Shown one piece after another: positions 31,701-35,816 of a DNA stretch of 35,816 nucleotides. A program made the position numbers and the translations under genes. Positions within the stretch are counted from its first letter, which is position 1. The number at the start of each line of letters is the position of its first letter. The stretch is from a virus. Where the stretch lies: positions 1 through 35,816 of the IMG/VR virus record IMGVR_UViG_3300024229_000566. One strand, written 5' to 3'. The notes below the pieces were generated by a model that did not search any database, was not told where the DNA came from, and saw only the letters and a program-made list of their open reading frames with translations.

Positions 31701-33871
31701 TCAGCTGTAAACCTTATATTAGTACCTGTGTATCCATCTGTGTTAGTTTTTACACCGTCACCTGATGTTGCAGATTCTATTACATATAATGTTGTGTTAC
31801 CACTGATAGTAGGTGCTTGGTCGTCAGCTACCGGAACGGTAACCGTTGCATTATTATAAGTGTTAAAAGGATCAGAAACAGAAGAGCTATAAACATAAGA
31901 GTTAATTAAATCTGAGTTAAGATATGCTCCAGCTTTTAGAGTTACTACTCCATTAGATGCCATTTGAAATGCATCTTCAGTTGGATCTGTTTTACTTGTA
32001 CCACCGTAGGTAGAAAGTGAAACTGTACCACCATCTAACTCTAATCCTGCTAAAGTAAAAGATACAAACGTTATAGTATCTCCTTCTGGGTCTGAAGCAG
32101 TTGCTGTACCAGCTGTAGTTCCAGATGATACACTTTCTGTAACACCTGTTAAGGTCTGGTTATTAAATGTAGGAGCAGCATTATCAGTTACTGTAATTGT
32201 TACTGGTAAAGTGGTAAATGAATTATCATCTACTCCTGCTACACTATGTTCATCTGAAGCTGTTAATGATAAGCTATAAGATGCTGTTGTCTCGTAGTCT
32301 AACGAGCTAGTATTTTGTAATAGTCTGACATATGAACCGGTTTTACTAAATATAAAGTGGTTATTAGCGTCAGATTGTGATGTAATAGTAATAGAATCAC
32401 TATCGGTGTCAGTAAAATATATTTTAGTTACTTCTGCTGCACTTGCATTTTCATTTCTACTTGTACTATACGAAGTAATAACGTTACCACTAACAGAAGT
32501 CTCTCTAAATTGAGGAGCACTGTTAAGACTCACAGTTAAGTAAATTGTTTTTGTTGCTGCAGTACCAAATGCATCAACTACCCTTAATATAATAGGATGT
32601 GCATCATTTCCATCACCTCTATCTACAGTATTCATTGAACCAGTAGCTAAAGTGTTAAGAGTCATTTCACCAGTTGAAGCAACTCTAACAAAATCTGATG
32701 TATATGCCGATGAAGTACCAAAAGTTAATGATTGACCTTCTGGATCTGTACCTGCTACAGTAACTATTGATGATCCTGATGTTGTAAACTCAGATACTGT
32801 TTGATTACCTGTAGTAATAGTAGGAGCACTGTTTGGATAGAATACTGCATTTAAAAAATCTTGTACACTACCTGAAGTTCCTGGATTAAATGAACTTGAA
32901 AATAAAGATGGTAAGTTTTCTTGAGAAACTACTCTATTTCCATCGTATGTTACGTCTCCTCCACCTCCTCCGCCTGATCCACTTAGGGCATACCTTGTAT
33001 CATATGATGATGTTAGTTGACTTGAACTAGAAACTACACCAGATGGTAGTGAAGTTATATAAGAAGAAGTAGCTGCTGTAAGAGTATCAACTTCTGTCTG
33101 TATAGAACCTGTAAATATGTTTAAAGAGGTTGTATCACTAACAGAAGATGTAATAAATCCTAACTCTTCAATTTGAGTTGAACTAGATACTGTACCTGCT
33201 GGTGTTGATCCTCCAGATCCAAAGCCACTTCTAACAGCTGATGCTGAAATAAATGTATCTGATATAAATGATGCAGTTAAAGCTAATGATGCACTATCAA
33301 CTAACCCATCTATATTAGATCCACTAACGTATGATGCTGTTGCTGATGCTGTAATGAATCCTAACTCTTCTATTTGAGTGGATCCAGACACTGTTCCTGC
33401 TGGAACTGTACCACTTCCAAAGCCTGCTGCTGCAGCTGATGCAGATGTTAAGTAACCTGAAGAGGATATCTGTGCTGATTCAGAATAATAAGTAGAGGAT
33501 GTAAGTAAATATGATCCTGTTACCGTTATTAATGAAGATACCTGTGAGGTAAGTGTTTCAACTGATGAAGTTAAACTACCAGTTGTAATTTTTATTGCAT
33601 CTACTTCTGATTGAATAGATGCTGTAAATATATTTAATGAACCTGTTGTTCTATTTAGTGGTCCTAATGATGCTGAATCACTTACACCGCCAGATTCAAG
33701 ATTAGATAAACGATCAAGTACTGAAACACCGTCAAACGTTATATCAGCTCCACTAACATGTAGTGCACCTGTTATTGCTAACGATGACGATCCTGGTACT
33801 ATCCTAGCTTGTACCTCGCTTCCGGATGCAAATATTAATGAGCCGGATAATTCTGATGAAAAAGTAGTCAT
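28742..33871 (-). CDS. Giant adhesin/fibre with cadherin- and Ig-like repeats
   Basis: A 1709-aa protein, the largest in the window. Residues 1-310 are Ser/Thr-rich fibre segments with repeated SST-QIEELGFIT words and short coiled pieces (NIFTGSIQTEVDTLTAATSSYI). A Gly run near 305 leads to cadherin-like domains (310-785), with DPEGQSLTF, DTDSDSITI and NAAPTFNN-type calcium-site words (D-x-x-x-D). Three tandem 209-216-residue units follow (about 785-1421), each pairing a cadherin-like with an Ig-like half, plus a partial fourth. The last ~180 residues are unique and beta-rich (YAYGYDGGSP, LYAKDIAIEGVTSAGIYYFELEN) and may be the receptor-contacting tip. AGAGAGG lies four bases before the ATG as a good ribosome site. 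No signal peptide or catalytic motif. Confidence 0.85.
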   Translation of the reverse strand: MTTFSSELSGSLIFASGSEVQARIVPGSSSLAITGALHVSGADITFDGVSVLDRLSNLESGGVSDSASLGPLNRTTGSLNIFTASIQSEVDAIKITTGSLTSSVETLTSQVSSLITVTGSYLLTSSTYYSESAQISSSGYLTSASAAAAGFGSGTVPAGTVSGSTQIEELGFITASATASYVSGSNIDGLVDSASLALTASFISDTFISASAVRSGFGSGGSTPAGTVSSSTQIEELGFITSSVSDTTSLNIFTGSIQTEVDTLTAATSSYITSLPSGVVSSSSQLTSSYDTRYALSGSGGGGGGDVTYDGNRVVSQENLPSLFSSSFNPGTSGSVQDFLNAVFYPNSAPTITTGNQTVSEFTTSGSSIVTVAGTDPEGQSLTFGTSSAYTSDFVRVASTGEMTLNTLATGSMNTVDRGDGNDAHPIILRVVDAFGTAATKTIYLTVSLNSAPQFRETSVSGNVITSYSTSRNENASAAEVTKIYFTDTDSDSITITSQSDANNHFIFSKTGSYVRLLQNTSSLDYETTASYSLSLTASDEHSVAGVDDNSFTTLPVTITVTDNAAPTFNNQTLTGVTESVSSGTTAGTATASDPEGDTITFVSFTLAGLELDGGTVSLSTYGGTSKTDPTEDAFQMASNGVVTLKAGAYLNSDLINSYVYSSSVSDPFNTYNNATVTVPVADDQAPTISGNTTLYVIESATSGDGVKTNTDGYTGTNIRFTADQSVTWSISSSGWFSIDSSGYVTLASNISGSSYNGGTQLVGSVTASNSFGTPAQTNFTVNITDNVAPTITFTDTSANLNTNGARSGSTINTISFSDSEGDNVDLTSFVFTDPSGQLNTIQAGGTFIVQPINNLSSSNYGITASIDDIHSFATRTSKHDLNIAAAPIGSASNNGDYYIIESAVSGANIVINSNGRTGTKGDLDVTYSPQYNSAAVQSFTSSNSAITIDSVGGLTLNTNVSGSTTSSGDTISSTITYQDQFNNIGSSSISVSVALNTPPTASFTQQSSKFNTNLGVAGTTLFSGSITESEGDVPYSASLSGTDAALFEIVYNNSDSSSFEVKAINDLPAGDYDITASVFDSFAKAQQVTNTETDITIAAAPIGTLGTNGTFYIIESAGNSNNIRINSDGRTGTQADLSVSYSPSYGSPTVQSFTSSNAQIAVDSSGNLTTGFLLSGSGTASGDTITSDITYRDQYDNVGSGSISINVTTNNAPDITFSDTTANQNTNLGRSGSTLVTLTFSDTESDTVDYDNVTFTGLNSQLNTFRSGTSWIVQAKNNLSASTYPITASVTDTHAFRTNTENDSFTVAAADIGTLSTNGTFYVIESAVSGADVVTNSNGRTGTQADLGVSYSPNYGTAAVQSFTSSNAQVAITNAGAISLNQNISGSGTGSGASITSNITFRDQYDNVGSGSISINVTENAAPTVVSFADITANLTASIAIGTHLVSMSISDTESNVPFSASVEGSDSDKFDFFYTAADSSSAFIRNTAQLAAGTYNYNVKVSDNFGKSTTHTGRTIEVAAQPYLVYAYGYDGGSPASEAAAYGTLGDVGGDGVGITSGSVIAMFQSGALGTTFSPSHVGGDNELLYSSSLTTLSNTSGTGTGLASFGYLDFSGDAQIALFLFPSASVVGDKPATMYNGGIPYGSGTAKQYSLYAKDIAIEGVTSAGIYYFELENDHLGHTNWGMIFQTGQNNNNSRLFLMPSTGSAP
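29607..31516 (-). repeat. Three tandem ~630-650 bp coding repeats in the giant adhesin
   Basis: Units run approximately 30883-31516, 30235-30882 and 29607-30234. Each encodes N-T-N--------F-D-ES-D, then an AAAPIG/AAADIG joint, then a [YF]Y[IV]IESA--------NS-GRTGT segment, then V-YSP-Y---VQSFTSSN, and closes with D-[YF]-[ND]-[NV]-GS-SIS-V. A partial copy lies at about 29290-29606. The copies clearly differ at the protein level, so they are old duplications. Confidence 0.8.
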
Positions 33872-33916
33872 TTACCTCTCTTACTTTTTTTTAACATTAC
33901 GACAACCTTTTCTACG

Positions 33917-33924
33917 AATAAATA
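33917..33924 (-). promoter_or_regulatory. Putative late promoter before the giant adhesin gene, weaker match
   Basis: The coding strand reads AGCTATTTATTCGTAG: the TATTTAT core with a changed final base, 45 nt before the ATG. Next to it, AGCTTT-ATAA-AAAGCT (33924-33939) forms a 6-bp hairpin across the stop codon of the preceding gene, which could slow polymerase but lacks a T-tract. Confidence 0.4.
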
Positions 33925-33929
33925 GCTTT

Positions 33930-34718
33930 TTATAAAGCTTTCGTATCAATTTCTCCAGTTATTTTTATAGATGACTTACTGTACATCTTCTTAGGGTTAA
34001 AATTAACTGCATTTATTGCATCAGTTATTATGTACCCAAGTAAGTTTATATCAAACTCAGTCTTAACAATTCTGTCATTACCTTGAACTAAGTCTGTAGC
34101 AGTAGTATAGTTGTTAACCATAGCTCTAAACTTGAATTTATTTGGGTCTCCCCAATATGAATCAGAGGCAAAGTTAATACCTTCGATTATCTTGTTGTTC
34201 TGTTCCATGTAGTCAGTAAATATTACACAAGAGTATGTTATATTAACGTAGTCCGGTATGGCTACTGCATACATTTCTTTATCTTTAACTCTATTGTTTA
34301 AGGTACCAAATCTATCGTAAGCATTTTTACGTGAATACTGTTTGGTAAATATGCCAAAGTTTTGAGGATTGTTACCATCTAACTTATTACCTAAGTTTCT
34401 ATTCTTTTCTAGGTTAGTTCTTTTAAATGTAATTAAAGGTGCTTGCATCTTACCGTTTTTATCACGATAATATCCATCTTTCTGCATAGCTGCCCATCTT
34501 TCAGGTGAAGCATATATAAGAGGCACATTAATTACTGAACTGTTCTGAGTTACCTGAGGTTTAAGTACGTTATTAAAGTAATAGAAGATAGATTCATCTA
34601 TATCCTTAACACCAATAGTAATAGTTTCAACGGTATCGTTATCTCTAGATACCTGTAAAGCTCTATCCTTTAGGTTATTCTGTACTTCGTACTCTGGTGT
34701 TGGTTTATTTCCTGCCAT
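33930..34718 (-). CDS. gp15: Tail sheath stabilizer/terminator, gp15-like
   Basis: A 262-aa protein, similar in length to T4 gp15, which caps the top of the sheath and tube and joins the tail to the head. Matching landmarks recalled from T4 are the early helix FYYFNNVLKPQV, then INVPLIYASPERWAAMQKDG (compare VPITYASKEHF in T4), PLITFKRTNL, and YSCVIFTDYMEQNNKIIEGI (compare YELSIFTRYEDD). After these comes the long strand region ending KTEFDINLLGYI. It lies one base after the gp14-like gene, as in the T4 order 13-14-15. Past it the T4 order breaks: instead of gp16 and gp17, the fibre and radical SAM insert follows. Confidence 0.85.
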   Translation of the reverse strand: MAGNKPTPEYEVQNNLKDRALQVSRDNDTVETITIGVKDIDESIFYYFNNVLKPQVTQNSSVINVPLIYASPERWAAMQKDGYYRDKNGKMQAPLITFKRTNLEKNRNLGNKLDGNNPQNFGIFTKQYSRKNAYDRFGTLNNRVKDKEMYAVAIPDYVNITYSCVIFTDYMEQNNKIIEGINFASDSYWGDPNKFKFRAMVNNYTTATDLVQGNDRIVKTEFDINLLGYIITDAINAVNFNPKKMYSKSSIKITGEIDTKAL

Positions 34719-34719
34719 C

Positions 34720-35211
34720 TTATCTAGATACTACTTTACTTATACCCACTTTATCAGCTCTTGTAAGGTGACAGTCAACTATGATGGATACTGATGATCC
34801 AAAGTTGTTAGCATAGCTAGATAAATTATATCCACTGTCTCTACCTACAAATAACTGATTCTCTCTAACTGTATCTACTTCATAGAAGTCGGTGTGCCAT
34901 TGAATAATGTCACCTACCTCTGCTACAATATTAGAATCTACCATATCCTCTCTAATAAATGCAAATGAAGCTTCTCTACCTAAATCAGGACCGAATTCCT
35001 GTATGTCTATTACTTGATCACCTCTAGTTATTAGACAATTTAACTTATTAGCATTAAAGTACGATTTGTCCATTGCTTCACCGTATAAATTAACGTCTGT
35101 ATCTTCTAAACTTATCTTATGGTATAGGACTTCTTGCTCTATTATATCATTAATAAGCTCACGACTAAGTTTAGTCATTAAATTAAAGTCTCTATTTGAT
35201 CCGAATAACAT
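34720..35211 (-). CDS. gp14: Neck protein, gp14-like
   Basis: A 163-aa protein, shorter than T4 gp14 (256 aa) but with the same kind of central layout: YHKISLEDTDVNLYGEAM, then KLNCLITRGDQ and FGPDLGREASFAFIREDM. The most telling stretch is VGDIIQWHTDFYEVDTVREN, which parallels the [20 protein letters not shown] segment of gp14 as I recall it. It would form part of the head-tail connector ring with gp13. It starts in a TAATG junction with the 99-aa gene and is followed after one base by gp15. Assignment relies on motif order plus neighbours. Confidence 0.78.
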   Translation of the reverse strand: MLFGSNRDFNLMTKLSRELINDIIEQEVLYHKISLEDTDVNLYGEAMDKSYFNANKLNCLITRGDQVIDIQEFGPDLGREASFAFIREDMVDSNIVAEVGDIIQWHTDFYEVDTVRENQLFVGRDSGYNLSSYANNFGSSVSIIVDCHLTRADKVGISKVVSR

Positions 35212-35510
35212 TACTTCTCTTCTATTGTTTGTTCCCCTACTTTTATAGCTATTATATTACTATACTTAGTGGATGCATTAACTTTAAATGATTTAAAAGC
35301 TTCTATAGGTTCTTTTTGACTGATTAACTTAACTTTATATGTAGCTAACTTACTATCAGTATCTTCTGATGCTATAGTTACGGTAGTAACACCTGGCAGA
35401 GCTCGTAAAGCATCATCATACCCTTTAGATCCTTCATCACCGTAGGTAATCTTTACCATGGCTTCATAAGTTCTATAATCTAACTCTAAAAGTAACTGTA
35501 TTAATTTCAT
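35211..35510 (-). CDS. Small conserved neck-region protein, function unknown
   Basis: A 99-aa protein with TAATG junctions on both sides, placed between the gp13-like and gp14-like genes. It shows an alpha-beta pattern: GYDDALRALPGVTTVTIASED (a helix then a strand), KLATYKVKLISQKEPIEAFKSF (a strand then a helix) and a last strand IIAIKVGEQTIEEK. This beta-alpha-beta order resembles a small ferredoxin-like fold. I recall similar hypothetical proteins in marine T4-like phages, but T4 has no gene at this place. A connector accessory role is inference. Confidence 0.72.
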   Translation of the reverse strand: MKLIQLLLELDYRTYEAMVKITYGDEGSKGYDDALRALPGVTTVTIASEDTDSKLATYKVKLISQKEPIEAFKSFKVNASTKYSNIIAIKVGEQTIEEK

Positions 35511-35816
35511 TAACCTACGTATATTACCATTGGTACTGACTTTAATGTAGTCTGTACATCTTCTGCTTCTTTAGCTTGTGCTTCTAACTGAGCAGAACGA
35601 CCGGTAGCATCTAACATACCTCTTAAACTAGTCATTAGTTCAACTTTTTCTGTTCTAGCATCAGCTAATAAGTCTGCTTGATTTAAAGTTGCTTCAGAAC
35701 CTGGTATTGGTACCGTTCCGTACTTACCTCTAACGTATGCAAGCATTTCTTTTGCTAATCCTAATGTATACCTGTATATCCACTGTCTTCCAACACTGTT
35801 TATTTGGTTATATGTA
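35510..35816 (-). CDS. gp13: Neck protein, gp13-like, C-terminal part only
   Basis: The reading frame is open to the right edge of the window, so only the last ~102 residues are visible and the true start lies outside; an internal ATG at 35746 is not the start. Landmarks matching the C-terminus of T4 gp13 as I recall it are QWIYRYTLGLAKEMLAYVRGKYG (compare RWVKDYATALAKELNGQI), then PIPGSEATLN-ADLLADARTEKVEL (compare [22 protein letters not shown]), and a closing IYVG (compare ILVG). An extra ~20-residue helical segment, rich in Ala/Glu, precedes the last strand. gp13 with gp14 forms the neck that seals the filled head. Confidence 0.8.
   Translation of the reverse strand, partial: TYNQINSVGRQWIYRYTLGLAKEMLAYVRGKYGTVPIPGSEATLNQADLLADARTEKVELMTSLRGMLDATGRSAQLEAQAKEAEDVQTTLKSVPMVIYVG

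Noticed and set aside
28742-33871. The giant adhesin as a host cadherin-like surface protein, meaning a bacterial contig
   Set aside because: It lacks a signal peptide and sorting signal, shares fibre words with adjacent phage fibres, and directly follows gp13-14-15-like genes.
387-33924. TATAAATA as T4-type late promoters firing on the plus strand
   Set aside because: No credible plus-strand genes exist in the window, and the element's spacing is consistent with minus-strand starts. I keep it only as an alternative reading of the motif's orientation.

Overview
This window looks like the late, structural region of a T4-like contractile-tailed phage (Caudoviricetes, myovirus), probably marine. 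The DNA is AT-rich, every convincing gene reads leftward (minus strand), and genes are packed with 1-bp (TAATG), 4-bp (ATGA) or slightly longer overlaps. Read in the direction of transcription, right to left, the backbone is the C-terminal end of a gp13-like neck protein, a small unknown protein, gp14-like neck protein, gp15-like sheath terminator, a long variable insert, gp18 tail sheath, gp19 tail tube, and the start of a gp26-like baseplate protein. These assignments come from remembered T4 family features, not a database search. The host cannot be fixed from this window; fibre repeat words such as SGSFSGSFIGDGSGLTG are familiar from marine (cyanophage-type) myoviruses.

The insert between gp15 and gp18 covers about 31 kb, where T4 carries gp16 and gp17 (terminase). 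Its upstream half (about 19.5-33.9 kb) encodes fibres and adhesins: a 1709-aa cadherin/Ig-like repeat protein, a 270-aa fibre, a 1115-aa repeat fibre, a 427-aa fibre, a glycine-rich tip-like protein, a small conserved protein and a fibre ending in an S74 self-cleaving chaperone. Several share sequence cassettes.

The downstream half (about 2.9-19.5 kb) is the unusual part: a continuous run of 15 overlapping or nearly abutting genes of mostly enzymatic character. It holds a GT-A-like protein, a class I methyltransferase, a GT2-like glycosyltransferase, two glycosyltransferases of the beta-1,4-galactosyltransferase (GT7) type with a LamG/ConA-like domain inserted into the enzyme, one free-standing ConA-like protein, and eight paralogous radical SAM proteins. 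In these eight, a SPASM/twitch-like cysteine domain lies before, not after, the radical SAM core. The eight fall into subgroups A/C/F, D/E, G/H and a divergent B (letters assigned in the entries).

All seven intergenic gaps longer than 30 bp contain TATTTAT on the coding strand, mostly about 30 nt before a start codon. One lies just after a clear intrinsic terminator and before gp26. These are probably phage late promoters. On that reading the radical SAM/glycosyltransferase block is read from the promoter before the S74 fibre gene, or from further upstream, together with the fibres. My working inference is a late modification system that decorates virion fibres, or builds or remodels a surface glycan, during virion assembly. 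No stretch over 300 bp lacks a gene. I saw no tRNA, CRISPR array, insertion sequence, integrase or reverse transcriptase.
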